Shown here: positions 31,096 through 42,473 of the stretch, one piece after another | How positions within the stretch are numbered: position 1 is the stretch's first letter | Layout of the letters: each line of letters opens with the position of its first letter | NCBI GenBank assembly: GCA_022843925.1 | Contig: JALHMS010000009.1 | Location: 115,705-179,704, forward strand | Length of the DNA stretch: 64,000 bases | Reading direction: 5' to 3' | DNA from: Burkholderiales bacterium | GTDB taxonomy: Bacteria; Pseudomonadota; Gammaproteobacteria; Burkholderiales; Ga0077523 | Position numbers and translations under genes: made by a program | Notes under the pieces: generated by a model | What the model was told of the DNA's origin: nothing | Database searches by the model: none | The model's input: only the letters and a program-made list of their open reading frames with translations

Positions 31096-31572
31096 ATGGG
31101 CATAGAAGGCGAACTGCAGAAGGGATTCGTCACGACGTCCGTCGATTCCCTCATCAACTGGACCCGGACCGGGTCCCTCTGGCCGATGACTTTCGGCCTC
31201 GCCTGTTGTGCTGTCGAGATGATGCAGGCCGGCGCCTCGCGCTACGACCTCGACCGGTTCGGCATCGTGTTCCGCCCGAGCCCTCGCCAGTCCGACGTCA
31301 TGATCGTGGCGGGCACCCTCTGCAACAAGATGGCCCCTGCGCTTCGCAAGGTCTACGACCAGATGGCCGAACCCCGTTGGGTGATCTCGATGGGTTCCTG
31401 CGCGAACGGCGGCGGCTACTACCACTATTCGTACTCCGTCGTGCGCGGTTGCGACCGGATCGTTCCGGTCGATGTCTATGTGCCCGGCTGTCCGCCCACG
31501 GCAGAGGCGCTGCTGTACGGGATCATCCAGTTGCAGAACAAGATCCGCCGTCAGAACACCATCGCCCGGTGA
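31096..31572 (+). CDS. nuoB: NADH-quinone oxidoreductase subunit B
   Basis: 158 aa. Peripheral-arm subunit that holds the terminal [4Fe-4S] cluster N2. The ligand cysteines are seen in [17 protein letters not shown] and [14 protein letters not shown] 31096 has CGGAG just upstream; a GTG two codons earlier is less well placed. nuoC follows after 4 bp. Confidence 0.97.
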   Translation: MGIEGELQKGFVTTSVDSLINWTRTGSLWPMTFGLACCAVEMMQAGASRYDLDRFGIVFRPSPRQSDVMIVAGTLCNKMAPALRKVYDQMAEPRWVISMGSCANGGGYYHYSYSVVRGCDRIVPVDVYVPGCPPTAEALLYGIIQLQNKIRRQNTIAR

Positions 31573-31576
31573 TCGC

Positions 31577-32173
31577 GTGACCGACCCCGCCAACCTGTTG
31601 GATCTCACTCGGACCGTGCTCGGCGCCGCGGTTGTCGAAACCGAAGTCGTGCGCGATCAGCCCATCGTGACCATTGCGGCCACCTCGTGGGTGACGGCGG
31701 CGAGACGATTGCGTGATTCACCGGAGCTGCGCTTCGAGCAACTGATCGACCTCTGCGGCATGGACTACCAGGCGTACGGCAACGGTCGATGGGACGGCAG
31801 GCGCTTCTCGGTTGCCGTCCAGTTGCTGTCCATCCAGCACAACCAGCGTCTCCGTATCAAGGTGTTCGCCGAGGACGACGATTTCCCGTCCGTGGATTCC
31901 GTCGTCGACGTGTGGTCCGGGGCGAACTGGTTCGAGCGCGAAGCCTTCGATCTCTTCGGTATCGTCTTCCCGGGCCATCCCGATCTGCGTCGCATCCTCA
32001 CCGACTACGGCTTCATCGGGCATCCGTTCCGCAAGGACTTCCCGGTGTCCGGTTATGTCGAGATGCGCTACGACCCCGATCAGCAGCGTGTCATCTATCA
32101 GCCCGTCAGCATCGAGCCGCGCGAGATCGTACCGCGTGTCGTGCGTGAAGAGCACTACGGCGATGTGGAGTAG
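31577..32173 (+). CDS. nuoC: NADH-quinone oxidoreductase subunit C
   Basis: 198 aa. Peripheral-arm subunit bordering NuoD and NuoB. The complex I 30-kDa signature is [20 protein letters not shown], followed by [19 protein letters not shown]. Start is GTG 31577. It is a separate gene, not fused to nuoD as in E. coli. Immediately after its stop lies the unusual duplicated nuoD start region instead of nuoD itself. Confidence 0.96.
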   Translation: MTDPANLLDLTRTVLGAAVVETEVVRDQPIVTIAATSWVTAARRLRDSPELRFEQLIDLCGMDYQAYGNGRWDGRRFSVAVQLLSIQHNQRLRIKVFAEDDDFPSVDSVVDVWSGANWFEREAFDLFGIVFPGHPDLRRILTDYGFIGHPFRKDFPVSGYVEMRYDPDQQRVIYQPVSIEPREIVPRVVREEHYGDVE

Positions 32174-32175
32174 CC

Positions 32176-32455
32176 ATGGCTGAGATACGCAGTTTCACCG
32201 CGACTACGTTCACCATGAACTTTGGTTCCAGCGTAACCCCGGCAGTGCCGGCGTTAGCTTCCACTGAAGTTCACGGCACGTCGCGCTCAGCGACGGCGAC
32301 CTGCGCTTCGCCGGGGGGCGCCGTGGCTGAGATACGCAACTTCACCATGAACTTTAGTTCCAGCGTAACCCCGGCAGTGCCGGCGTTAGCTTCCACTGAA
32401 GTTCACGGCACGTCGCGCTCAGCGACGGCGACCTGCGCTTCGCTCGGAGGTCGCC
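32176..32455 (+). repeat. Tandem duplication of the nuoD start plus an inserted hairpin-rich sequence
   Basis: The nuoD opening (encoding [11 protein letters not shown]) occurs three times: at 32176, 32323 and, as the real gene start, 32456. Between the copies lies an 87-bp sequence identical in both places (32225-32311 and 32357-32443). It contains two dyads, CCGGC-AGT-GCCGG and CGTCGC-GCTCA-GCGACG. The spacings are 147 and 133 bp; copy 1 carries a 15-bp insertion after the sixth to eighth codon region and a 1-bp shorter tail. The identical insert is not seen elsewhere in the window. Confidence 0.95.
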
Positions 32456-32463
32456 ATGGCTGA
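32176..32463 (+). pseudogene. 95-codon ORF made of duplicated nuoD start fragments
   Basis: It begins two bases after the nuoC stop with ATG and the peptide MAEIRSFT, uses what was probably the original nuoD ribosome site, runs in frame through copy 2 ([11 protein letters not shown]), and stops at a TGA that overlaps the real nuoD start (ATGGCTGA). The 133-bp spacing puts copy 3 out of frame, so no NuoD fusion is made. The inserted parts encode [18 protein letters not shown] sequence with no recognisable domain. Translation is plausible and would couple nuoC to nuoD; a function for the peptide is not evident. Confidence 0.5.
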
Positions 32464-33709
32464 GATACGCAACTTCACCATGAACTTTGGCCCGCAGCAT
32501 CCGGCGGCGCATGGTGTGTTGCGCCTCGTGTTGGAGCTCGATGGTGAAGTGATCCAACGCGCCGATCCGCACATCGGGCTCCTGCACCGCGCGACGGAGA
32601 AGCTCGCCGAGCAGAAGATGTTTATCCAGAGCGTGCCGTACATGGATCGACTCGATTACGTGTCGATGATGTGCAACGAGCACGCGTACGTGATGGCCAT
32701 CGAGAAGCTGCTGGGCATCGAGGTGCCGATCCGCGCGCAGTACATCCGGGTGATGTTCGACGAGATCACTCGCGTGCTGAACCACCTGCTGTGGCTCGGT
32801 GCGCACGGCCTCGACATCGGCGCGATGACGATCTTCCTGTATTGCTTCCGTGAGCGCGAAGACCTCATGGACTGCTACGAGGCAGTCTCCGGAGCCCGTC
32901 TGCACGCGGCCTACTACCGGCCCGGTGGCGTGTACCGCGATCTTCCCGACCGGATGCCGCAGTACGACGAATCGCCTCTTCGCTCGGCTGCCGACGTGAA
33001 GCGCCTGAACGAGAACCGTCAGGGCTCGATGCTGGATTTCATCCAGGACTTCACCGATCGCTTCCCCAAGCTCGTCGACGAGTACGAATCGCTGCTCACC
33101 GACAACCGCATCTGGAAGCAGCGCACGGTCGGCATCGGTGTCGTGACGCCCGAACGCGCCCTGCAGCTCGGCTTCACGGGTCCCATGCTCCGCGGCTCGG
33201 GCGTCGAATGGGATCTCCGCAAGAAGCAGCCGTACGAGGTCTACGATCGCATGGACTTCGACATCCCGGTCGGCGTCAACGGCGACTGCTACGACCGGTA
33301 CCTCGTCCGCATGGAGGAGTTCCGCCAGTCGAACCGCATCATCCGCCAATGCGTCGACTGGCTGCGGAAGAACCCCGGCCCGGTGATGAGCGACAACCAC
33401 AAGGTCGCGCCACCTTCGAGGGTGGCGATGAAGTCGAACATGGAAGAGCTGATCCATCACTTCAAGCTCTTCACCGAAGGCATGCACGTGCCCGAGGGCG
33501 AGTGCTATTCCGCCGTCGAGGCGCCGAAGGGCGAGTTCGGCATCTATCTGGTGTCCGACGGCGCCAACAAGCCCTACCGCGTGAAGATCCGCGCGCCGGG
33601 ATTCCCGCATCTGGCTGCGATGGACGAGATGGCGAAGGGGCACATGATCGCCGATGCCGTGGCGATCATCGGCACCATGGATGTCGTGTTCGGTGAGATC
33701 GATCGATGA
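32456..33709 (+). CDS. nuoD: NADH-quinone oxidoreductase subunit D
   Basis: 417 aa, full length. The 49-kDa subunit lines the quinone cavity next to NuoB. It starts [20 protein letters not shown]; the HPAAHG loop and Tyr of the quinone site ([12 protein letters not shown] region) are intact, as is the C-terminal signature of the family (DVVFGEIDR). A strong GGAGG lies 8 bases before ATG 32456. Its stop overlaps nuoE by four bases. Upstream lies the tandem duplication of its own start. Confidence 0.97.
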   Translation: MAEIRNFTMNFGPQHPAAHGVLRLVLELDGEVIQRADPHIGLLHRATEKLAEQKMFIQSVPYMDRLDYVSMMCNEHAYVMAIEKLLGIEVPIRAQYIRVMFDEITRVLNHLLWLGAHGLDIGAMTIFLYCFREREDLMDCYEAVSGARLHAAYYRPGGVYRDLPDRMPQYDESPLRSAADVKRLNENRQGSMLDFIQDFTDRFPKLVDEYESLLTDNRIWKQRTVGIGVVTPERALQLGFTGPMLRGSGVEWDLRKKQPYEVYDRMDFDIPVGVNGDCYDRYLVRMEEFRQSNRIIRQCVDWLRKNPGPVMSDNHKVAPPSRVAMKSNMEELIHHFKLFTEGMHVPEGECYSAVEAPKGEFGIYLVSDGANKPYRVKIRAPGFPHLAAMDEMAKGHMIADAVAIIGTMDVVFGEIDR

Positions 33710-34196
33710 GTGAAGCAACCGGCACCCTGTCGGCGGAAGCCCGTGTCCGGATCGACCGGGAAGTGGCCAAGTACCCGGCCGACCAGAAGCAGTCCGCGGT
33801 GATGGCAGCGCTTGCCATCGCCCAACACGAGAACGGCTGGTTGTCGACCCCGCTGATGGACGAGGTCGCGACGCATCTCGGGATGCCGTCCGTCGCCGTC
33901 TACGAGGTCGCGACCTTCTACACGATGTACGACCTGAAGCCGCTCGGGCGTCACAAGCTCTGCATCTGCACGAACCTGCCGTGCGCGCTGTCCGGCGCCC
34001 TCGAGGCTGCGGCGCATCTGAAGAAGAAGCTCGGCGTGGGGTTCGGCGAGACCACCGCCGATGGCCGGTTCACGCTGAAGGAAGGCGAGTGTTTCGGCGC
34101 CTGCGGGGATTCCCCGGTGCTGCTGCACAACGACCGCAAGATGCTGATCGGCATGACGCCCGACAAGCTCGATGCCCTGATTGCGGAGCTTGCCAA

Positions 34197-34200
<4 letters not shown>
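33706..34200 (+). CDS. nuoE: NADH-quinone oxidoreductase subunit E
   Basis: 164 aa. Thioredoxin-like subunit with the [2Fe-2S] cluster N1a. The four ligands are Cys88 and Cys93 in CTNLPC, and Cys129 and Cys133 in ECFGAC. It overlaps nuoD at its start (ATGA) and nuoF at its end (AAATGA), so D-E-F are translated in a chain. Confidence 0.96.
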
Positions 34201-35519
<1,319 letters not shown>

Positions 35520-35527
35520 GAAGCGAC

Positions 35528-37903
35528 ATGAGCGAACCGAAGCTGATCAATCTCGAAGTCGACGGCCAGCCGGTGCAGGTGCCGGAGGGCTCGATGGTGA
35601 TGGAGGCGACCAACCGCCTCGGTGTCTATGTCCCGCACTTCTGCTGGCACAAGAAGCTGTCGATCGCGGCCAACTGCCGCATGTGCCTCGTCCAGGTCGA
35701 GAAGGCGCCGAAGCCATTGCCTGCCTGCGCGACGCCGGTCACCGAGGGCATGAAGGTGTTCACGCACTCCGAGGCGGCCGTGAAGGCGCAGAAGGGCGTG
35801 ATGGAGTTCCTGCTCATCAATCACCCGCTCGACTGCCCCATCTGCGATCAGGGGGGCGAGTGCCAGTTGCAGGACCTCGCGGTGGGTTACGGTCCGTCGT
35901 CCTCCCGCTACGGCGAGATGAAGCGCGTGGTCCCCCGCAAGGACATCGGACCGCTCGTGGCGGCCGAAGAGATGTCGCGCTGCATCCACTGCACCCGCTG
36001 CGTGCGCTTCGGCCAGGAGATCGCGGGCGTCATGGAACTCGGCATGGCCGGGCGCGGCGAGCACTCCGAGATCCTGTCTTTCGTCGGCAAGAGCGTCGAT
36101 TCCGAGTTGTCCGGCAACATGGTCGATCTCTGTCCCGTGGGCGCGCTGACCTCGAAGCCGTTCCGCTACACGGCCCGCACCTGGGAGCTCGCGCGGCGCC
36201 GCACGGTGAGCCCGCACTGTGGACTCGGCACCGGGCTCGTGGTGCAGATCAAGGGCAACCGCGTCATGCGCGCGCTGCCGTACGAGAACGAGGCGATCAA
36301 CGAGTGCTGGCTGTCCGACAAGGACCGGTATTCGTACGAAGGCCTCAACGGTTCCGACCGACTCGTGCGCCCGATGGTGAAGCGCGACGGTCGCTGGCAC
36401 GAAGTCGAATGGTCCGAGGCCCTGGAGTTCGCCGCCGCAGGTCTGAAGCGTGTCATCGCCGCCCGCGGCCCCGATCAGTTCGGTCTCCTCGCGAGCCCGC
36501 ACTCGACCCTCGAGGAACTCTTCCTCGCGGGTCGTTTCGTGCGCGGCATCGGCGGCGACAACGTGGACTTCCGTCTGCGCCGCACAGACTTCTCGCTCGA
36601 CCCGCAGCGCAAGGGCGCACCGTGGCTCGGGATGCCCGTGGCCGACCTGAGCCGCCTGAAGCGCGTCCTCGTCATCGGGTCCAACCTCCGCAAGGATCAC
36701 CCGCTGCTCGCCGTGCGCCTTCGCACTGCGGCCCGCAAGGGTCTGCAACTCGCAATGGTGGGGGCCTGGCAGGAAGATCCGCTGATTCCATTGCAGGGCG
36801 ACATCCGCGTCGCGCCGTCTGCACTGCCTGCCGCCCTGGCCGAAGTGCTGGTCGCGCTGCTCGCATCGAAAGGTCAACCGGTCGACGCCGCGCTGGCGTC
36901 GGTCGTGCCCGGTGAGGAAGCGCGCCGCGTGGCCGCGATGCTCGCCGGCGGTGAGCCTGCGGCCGTGTTCCTCGGGAACTTCGCGACCCATCATCCGCAG
37001 GCTTCCGCCATCGAGAACCTCGCCCAGCGCATCGCGTCCGCCTCGAGCGCCCGCTTCGGCGTGCTCGGCGAAGCGGCCAACAGCGTCGGCGGGCATCTCG
37101 CCGGTGCCGTGCCGACGGGTAAGGGGCTCGACGCCGCGTCGATGGTGCGCGGGAAGCTGGGTGCGTATCTGCTGCTCGGTTGCGAACCGGAACTCGATAC
37201 TGCCGATGGTGCCGGCGCACTCGCTGCGATGCATGCAGCGGAGTTCGTGGTGGCGCTGTCGCCGTTCCAGCACCGCGCGGTCGAGTACGCCGACGTGCTC
37301 CTGCCGATGACGCCCTTCACCGAGACGGCCGGTACGTTCGTCAGCACCGAGGGTCGTGTCCAGTCCTTCAAGGGTGTCGTGCAGCCGCTCGGCGAGGCGC
37401 GTCCCGGCTGGAAGATCCTGCGTGTGCTGGGCAATCTCTTCGGTCTCGATGGCTTCGACCAGGACAGTGCGGAGGCCGTGAAGACCGCGGCACTCGCCGG
37501 GGTCGACGTCGCCGCGCGGCTCGACAACAGCCTCGCGCAGTTGCCGCCGGTGTCACCGGCTCCAGCCATCGCGGGCGGTCTCGAGCGCATCGGCGACGTG
37601 CCGATCCACTTCGCCGACCCGCTCGTGCGTCGGGCGCCTTCGTTGCAGGCCACGCACGATGCCGTCGCGCCGCAGGCGTGGATGAACGCAGGCACGCTGG
37701 CATCCCTCGGCGTGGCGGAGGGCGACCAGGTACGCGTGACCCAGGGCGAGGCCAGCGTGCTCCTCTTCGCCGGCGAGAACGCCCGCGTCCCCGACGGCGC
37801 CGTGCGGATCCCCGCGGCGCACGTGCTCACTGCGAATCTCGGCCCGGTCACCGGAACCGTCCGCGTCGAGCGCATCGCCGCCGCTGCCAAGGCGAGCGCC
37901 TGA
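35528..37903 (+). CDS. nuoG: NADH-quinone oxidoreductase subunit G
   Basis: 791 aa. Largest peripheral subunit. The N-terminal ferredoxin-like domain carries N1b (FCWHKK, NCRMC, PACATP); N5 is in [18 protein letters not shown] with one His ligand; N4 is in [11 protein letters not shown] and LCPVGAL. The rest is a molybdopterin-oxidoreductase-like fold that has lost its cofactor. The extra N7 cluster motif is not evident, and the C-terminal half is alanine-rich and variable, as is usual in betaproteobacteria. Confidence 0.95.
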   Translation: MSEPKLINLEVDGQPVQVPEGSMVMEATNRLGVYVPHFCWHKKLSIAANCRMCLVQVEKAPKPLPACATPVTEGMKVFTHSEAAVKAQKGVMEFLLINHPLDCPICDQGGECQLQDLAVGYGPSSSRYGEMKRVVPRKDIGPLVAAEEMSRCIHCTRCVRFGQEIAGVMELGMAGRGEHSEILSFVGKSVDSELSGNMVDLCPVGALTSKPFRYTARTWELARRRTVSPHCGLGTGLVVQIKGNRVMRALPYENEAINECWLSDKDRYSYEGLNGSDRLVRPMVKRDGRWHEVEWSEALEFAAAGLKRVIAARGPDQFGLLASPHSTLEELFLAGRFVRGIGGDNVDFRLRRTDFSLDPQRKGAPWLGMPVADLSRLKRVLVIGSNLRKDHPLLAVRLRTAARKGLQLAMVGAWQEDPLIPLQGDIRVAPSALPAALAEVLVALLASKGQPVDAALASVVPGEEARRVAAMLAGGEPAAVFLGNFATHHPQASAIENLAQRIASASSARFGVLGEAANSVGGHLAGAVPTGKGLDAASMVRGKLGAYLLLGCEPELDTADGAGALAAMHAAEFVVALSPFQHRAVEYADVLLPMTPFTETAGTFVSTEGRVQSFKGVVQPLGEARPGWKILRVLGNLFGLDGFDQDSAEAVKTAALAGVDVAARLDNSLAQLPPVSPAPAIAGGLERIGDVPIHFADPLVRRAPSLQATHDAVAPQAWMNAGTLASLGVAEGDQVRVTQGEASVLLFAGENARVPDGAVRIPAAHVLTANLGPVTGTVRVERIAAAAKASA

Positions 37904-37905
37904 CG

Positions 37906-38943
37906 ATGGAATCCTTCTCGAACTTCTTCGGACCCACCTGGCCGCTGGTGTGGACGCTCGCGAAGATCGTCGCGATCGTCCTGCCGATCATGGGCTGCGT
38001 CGCCTACCTCACGCTCGCCGAGCGGAAGGTGATCGGCTTCATGCAGGTGCGCCTCGGCCCGAACCGCGTGACCTTCTTCGGTATCCGCTGGCTCGGCGGA
38101 CTCGCGCAACCGATCGCCGATGCGCTGAAGCTGCTCACGAAGGAAATCATCATTCCTTCGGGCGCGAACAAGGTGCTGTTCCTGATGGCGCCGGTGCTGT
38201 CGCTGATGCCGGCGCTCGCGGCGTGGGCGGTGATCCCGTTCGATCCCGAACTCGTGCTCGCCAACGTCGATGCGGGCCTGCTGTACGTGATGGCCATCAC
38301 GTCCATGGGCGTCTACGGGGTGATCATCGCCGGCTGGGCATCGAACTCGAAGTACGCCTTCCTCGGTTGCCTGCGGTCGGCGGCCCAGATCGTCTCGTAC
38401 GAGATCGCGATGGGTTTCGCGCTCGTCGGCGTGCTGATGATGTCGCACTCCCTCAACCTGGTGGACATCGTGAAGCAGCAGCAGGGCGGGCTGGGCGCGC
38501 TCTCCTGGAACTTCATCCCGCTCTTCCCGATGTTCATCGTGTATCTGATCTCGGGCGTGGCGGAAACCAACCGGGCGCCGTTCGACGTCGCAGAAGGCGA
38601 ATCCGAGATCGTCGCCGGCTTCCACGTCGAGTACTCGGGGATGGCCTTCGCGGTCTTCTTCCTCGCCGAGTACGCGAACATGATCCTGGTGTCGACGCTG
38701 ACCGCCGTCATGTTCCTCGGCGGCTGGCTCTCGCCGGTGCCGTTCCTCCCGGACGGTTTCCCGTGGCTCGTCGCCAAGGTCGGGTTCGTCCTGTTCCTGT
38801 TCCTGTGGTTCCGCGCCACCTTCCCGCGCTATCGCTACGACCAGATCATGCGTCTCGGCTGGAAGGTGTTCATCCCCGTCACGCTGGTGTGGCTCATGGT
38901 GATCGGCGGGTGGATGCAGACCCCCTACTGGCCCTGGAAGTGA
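37906..38943 (+). CDS. nuoH: NADH-quinone oxidoreductase subunit H
   Basis: 345 aa, about eight membrane helices. It connects the peripheral arm to the membrane arm and forms part of the quinone channel. Signatures: [19 protein letters not shown] near the N-terminus and [20 protein letters not shown] in the large cytoplasmic loop. The ATG at 37906 lies 2 bases after the nuoG stop; the long open frame upstream is a shadow of nuoG. Confidence 0.97.
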   Translation: MESFSNFFGPTWPLVWTLAKIVAIVLPIMGCVAYLTLAERKVIGFMQVRLGPNRVTFFGIRWLGGLAQPIADALKLLTKEIIIPSGANKVLFLMAPVLSLMPALAAWAVIPFDPELVLANVDAGLLYVMAITSMGVYGVIIAGWASNSKYAFLGCLRSAAQIVSYEIAMGFALVGVLMMSHSLNLVDIVKQQQGGLGALSWNFIPLFPMFIVYLISGVAETNRAPFDVAEGESEIVAGFHVEYSGMAFAVFFLAEYANMILVSTLTAVMFLGGWLSPVPFLPDGFPWLVAKVGFVLFLFLWFRATFPRYRYDQIMRLGWKVFIPVTLVWLMVIGGWMQTPYWPWK

Positions 38944-38953
38944 GGCGCCCATC

Positions 38954-39442
38954 GTGAACCGCATCCGCGAATTCTTCGGCACCTTCCTGCTCTTCGAGCT
39001 GTTGAAGGGGATGGCCATCACCGGCCGGCATCTGTTCCATCGGAAGATCACCGTCCAGTTCCCCGACGAAAAGACGCCGCAGAGCCCGCGCTTCCGCGGC
39101 CTGCACGCGCTGCGTCGATACCCCAACGGCGAGGAACGCTGCATCGCCTGCAAGCTCTGCGAGGCCGTGTGTCCGGCACTCGCCATCACCATCGAATCCG
39201 AGGCACGCGCCGACGGCACGCGCCGCACGACACGCTACGACATCGACCTCACGAAGTGCATCTTCTGCGGCTTCTGCGAGGAATCCTGCCCGGTCGACTC
39301 CATCGTCGAGACGCGCATCTTCGAGTACCACGGGGAGCGCCGCGGCGATCTCGTCTACACGAAGGAAATGCTGCTCGCCATCGGTGACCGCTACGAAGAA
39401 CAGATCGCCAAGGACCGCGCCGACGATGCCGCCTACCGGTGA
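38954..39442 (+). CDS. nuoI: NADH-quinone oxidoreductase subunit I
   Basis: 162 aa. Ferredoxin-like subunit with clusters N6a and N6b. The two motifs are [12 protein letters not shown] and [12 protein letters not shown]. The N-terminal segment with [22 protein letters not shown] attaches it to the membrane face. Start is GTG 38954. A 66-bp gap separates it from nuoJ, the longest in the nuo operon apart from the repeat region and the nuoA-nuoB gap. Confidence 0.97.
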   Translation: MNRIREFFGTFLLFELLKGMAITGRHLFHRKITVQFPDEKTPQSPRFRGLHALRRYPNGEERCIACKLCEAVCPALAITIESEARADGTRRTTRYDIDLTKCIFCGFCEESCPVDSIVETRIFEYHGERRGDLVYTKEMLLAIGDRYEEQIAKDRADDAAYR

Positions 39443-39508
39443 TCGCCTGACCCGCCCGGCGGTCGCGCCGCGCGTTCCGCCGCGGTGCCACCCTCACGGA
39501 GACCTGCC

Positions 39509-40150
39509 TTGAGCTTCCAGCTGGCTGTCTTCTACGCCTTCGCTCTCATCCTCGTGTTTGCCGCCCTGCGCGTCATCACCGCCCGCAATCCCGTGCATGC
39601 CTCGCTGTTCCTGGTCCTCGCGTTCGTCACGGCCGCAGGACTCTGGATGCTGCTCGAAGCGGAGTTCCTGGCGATCACGCTCGTGCTCGTCTACGTCGGT
39701 GCCGTGATGGTGCTGTTCCTCTTCGTCGTGATGATGCTCGACATCAACATCGACCGCATCCGCGAGGGCTACTGGGAGTACCTGGTCCCCGCGCTCGTGG
39801 TGGCCGGCACCATGCTGGCCGAGATGACGCTGCTCCTCGTGGGCCGCAGCCTGCGCCTCGAAGGCATGCCCGCGCCCGCGGCGAAGGCGGAGACCTACAG
39901 CAACACGAAGGAACTCGGGCGCCTCATCTACACGCAGTACGTGTACGCCTTCGAGATCGCCTCGGTCATCCTGCTCGTCGCCATCGTCGCCGCCATCGCG
40001 CTCACCATGCGTCGCCGCAAGGACAGCAAGTACCAGGATCCCGCGCGCCAGGTCGTCGTCCGTCGCGCCGACCGCGTCCGGATCGTCGCGATGAAGTCCG
40101 ATAAGCCGGCGGCTCCCGCCGCTCCCGCATCCGAACAGGCGGCGCCATGA
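39509..40150 (+). CDS. nuoJ: NADH-quinone oxidoreductase subunit J
   Basis: 213 aa, five membrane helices; the helix containing [18 protein letters not shown] is the conserved one with the pi-bulge. Start is assigned to TTG 39509 because GGAG sits about 7 bases upstream and homology begins [10 protein letters not shown]; a GTG eight codons earlier lies ahead of that site. The C-terminal 50 residues are a polar, alanine/proline-rich tail. The stop overlaps nuoK by four bases. Confidence 0.93.
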   Translation: MSFQLAVFYAFALILVFAALRVITARNPVHASLFLVLAFVTAAGLWMLLEAEFLAITLVLVYVGAVMVLFLFVVMMLDINIDRIREGYWEYLVPALVVAGTMLAEMTLLLVGRSLRLEGMPAPAAKAETYSNTKELGRLIYTQYVYAFEIASVILLVAIVAAIALTMRRRKDSKYQDPARQVVVRRADRVRIVAMKSDKPAAPAAPASEQAAP

Positions 40151-40452
40151 TCCCGCTCACCCACTATCTCGTGCTCGGCGCGATCCTCTTCGCGATCAGC
40201 GTCGTCGGCATATTCCTCAACAAGAAGAACGTGATCATCCTGCTGATGGCGATCGAGTTGATGCTGCTCGCCGTGAACACGAACTTCATCGCGTTCTCGC
40301 ACTATCTGCAGGACACCTCGGGACAGATCTTCGTGTTCTTCATCCTGACGGTGGCCGCCGCCGAATCCGCGATCGGCCTCGCGATCCTCGTGGTGCTCTT
40401 CCGCACCATCCGCAGCATCAACGTCGAAGACATCGGGCGCCTGAAGAACTGA
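40147..40452 (+). CDS. nuoK: NADH-quinone oxidoreductase subunit K
   Basis: 101 aa, three membrane helices. It resembles MrpC and carries the two membrane glutamates needed for proton transfer: one in [11 protein letters not shown] and one in [13 protein letters not shown]. The start overlaps nuoJ and it is followed by nuoL after 1 base. Confidence 0.97.
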   Translation: MIPLTHYLVLGAILFAISVVGIFLNKKNVIILLMAIELMLLAVNTNFIAFSHYLQDTSGQIFVFFILTVAAAESAIGLAILVVLFRTIRSINVEDIGRLKN

Positions 40453-40453
40453 G

Positions 40454-42466
40454 ATGAACGCCCTCTACCCGATCATTCCCCTGGCGCCCCTCGCCGGCGC
40501 ACTCCTGGCGGGGCTCTTCGGCCGGGTCATCGGCCGCACCGGCGCCCACGTCGTGACGATCGCCGGCGTGCTGGTGGCGCTCGTCTGCTCGGTGATGGTG
40601 TTCCAGGACGTGCAGGCGGGACACACGTTCAACGGCACCGCCTACACCTGGCTCGTCGCGGGCGACATCAAGATGGAGGTGGGCTTCCTCGTCGACACGC
40701 TGACGGCGACCATGCTGCTCGTGGTCACATCGGTTTCGCTGATGGTCCACATCTACACGATCGGCTACATGGCCGACGACCCCGGCTACCAGCGCTTCTT
40801 CGCCTACATCTCGCTGTTCACGTTCGCGATGCTGATGCTGGTGATGTCGAACAACTTCCTCCAGCTCTTCTTCGGCTGGGAGGCCGTGGGTCTCGTTTCG
40901 TACCTGCTGATCGGCTTCTGGTACACGCGCCCCACCGCGATCTTCGCGAACCTGAAGGCGTTCCTGGTGAACCGCGTCGGTGACTTCGGGTTCATCCTCG
41001 GCATCGGGCTCGTGCTGGCGCATTTCGGTTCGCTCGACTACGCCACGGTGTTCCAGGCCGCACCCGCGAAGGCTGCCGAGACGATCGCCCTGATGGGCGG
41101 CACGCAGTGGTCGTTGCTCACCGTGATCTGCATCCTCCTGTTCGTCGGCGCGATGGGCAAGTCGGCCCAGTTCCCGCTGCACGTGTGGCTGCCCGACTCC
41201 ATGGAAGGCCCGACGCCGATCTCCGCACTGATTCACGCGGCGACGATGGTGACGGCCGGCATCTTCATGGTCGCGCGCATGTCGCCGCTGTTCGAACTCT
41301 CCGAGACGGCGCTGTCGTTCGTCCTCGTGATCGGGGCGATCACCGCCCTCTTCATGGGCTTCCTCGGGATCGTCCAGAACGACATCAAGCGCGTGGTGGC
41401 GTACTCGACGCTCTCGCAGCTCGGCTACATGACCGTGGCACTGGGTGCCTCGGCGTATTCGGTCGCGATCTTCCACCTGGCGACCCACGCGTTCTTCAAG
41501 GCGCTGCTGTTCCTCGCGGCGGGCTCCGTCATCATCGGCATGCACCACGACCAGGACATCCGGAACATGGGCGGCCTCCGGAAGTACATGCCCATCACCT
41601 GGCTCACTTCGCTGGCGGGTTCGCTGGCGCTGATCGGCACACCGTTCCTTTCCGGGTTCTACTCGAAGGATTCCATCATCGAAGCCGTGGGCGCATCGCA
41701 TATTGCCGGCAGCGGGTTCGCCCACTTCGCGGTGATGGCGGGTGTCTTCATCACGGCCTTCTACTCGTTCCGGATGTACTTCCTGGTGTTCCACGGCAAG
41801 GAGCGCTTCGGCGCGCATGCTGAGAAAGCGCACGGCCACGACGACCACGCTGCGCACGGCCATGATGCTCACGGCGATCACCACGGCGGCGGCACACCGC
41901 ACGAGTCGCCCTGGGTCGTCACGCTGCCGCTGGTGCTGCTCGCGATCCCGTCGCTGTTCCTCGGCTACTTCGCGATCGAGCCCATGCTCTTCGGCGATTA
42001 CTTCAAGGGCGTGATCCACGTCGCTGAACACCATGAGGCCATGGCCGACCTTCGGGAGCACTTCCACGGCGCCGGTGCGATGGCCGTGCATGCGCTGTCG
42101 ACGCTGCCGTTCTGGCTGGCGTTCGCCGGGGTCGCCGTCTCGTGGTTCTTCTATCTGAAGCGGCCCGACATCCCAGCCGCCATCGCGAAGACGTTCCGCC
42201 CGATCCACAAGCTGCTGCTGAACAAGTACTACTTCGACGACTTCAACAACGTCTTCTTCGCGGGCGGTGCCCGTCTCATCGGCAAGGGCCTCTGGCGCAT
42301 CGGCGACGCCGCGATCATCGACGGGTTCTTCGTGAACGGCGCCGCGCGCCTGATCGGCTGGTTCTCCCGCATCGTTCGGAAGCTCCAGAGCGGCTACGTC
42401 TACCACTACGCCTTCGTGATGATCCTCGGCGTCTTCGCCCTCCTGACCTGGTTCGTGCGGACGTGA
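40454..42466 (+). CDS. nuoL: NADH-quinone oxidoreductase subunit L
   Basis: 670 aa. Distal proton-pumping antiporter-like subunit with about 16 helices, including the long lateral helix near the C-terminus. Key sites: Glu in GWEAVGLVSYLLIGFW, Lys in GAMGKSAQFPLHVWLPDSM, and HAATMVTAG. Residues 455-486, a loop between helices, are strikingly histidine-rich (HGHDDHAAHGHDAHGDHH), which could bind metal. Confidence 0.96.
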   Translation: MNALYPIIPLAPLAGALLAGLFGRVIGRTGAHVVTIAGVLVALVCSVMVFQDVQAGHTFNGTAYTWLVAGDIKMEVGFLVDTLTATMLLVVTSVSLMVHIYTIGYMADDPGYQRFFAYISLFTFAMLMLVMSNNFLQLFFGWEAVGLVSYLLIGFWYTRPTAIFANLKAFLVNRVGDFGFILGIGLVLAHFGSLDYATVFQAAPAKAAETIALMGGTQWSLLTVICILLFVGAMGKSAQFPLHVWLPDSMEGPTPISALIHAATMVTAGIFMVARMSPLFELSETALSFVLVIGAITALFMGFLGIVQNDIKRVVAYSTLSQLGYMTVALGASAYSVAIFHLATHAFFKALLFLAAGSVIIGMHHDQDIRNMGGLRKYMPITWLTSLAGSLALIGTPFLSGFYSKDSIIEAVGASHIAGSGFAHFAVMAGVFITAFYSFRMYFLVFHGKERFGAHAEKAHGHDDHAAHGHDAHGDHHGGGTPHESPWVVTLPLVLLAIPSLFLGYFAIEPMLFGDYFKGVIHVAEHHEAMADLREHFHGAGAMAVHALSTLPFWLAFAGVAVSWFFYLKRPDIPAAIAKTFRPIHKLLLNKYYFDDFNNVFFAGGARLIGKGLWRIGDAAIIDGFFVNGAARLIGWFSRIVRKLQSGYVYHYAFVMILGVFALLTWFVRT

Positions 42467-42473
42467 CCCCCCA

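Noticed and set aside
32176..32463. A genuine new small gene between nuoC and nuoD
   Set aside because: Its opening is a copy of the nuoD start and the rest repeats the 87-bp insert; without conservation in relatives it is better described as a by-product of the duplication.
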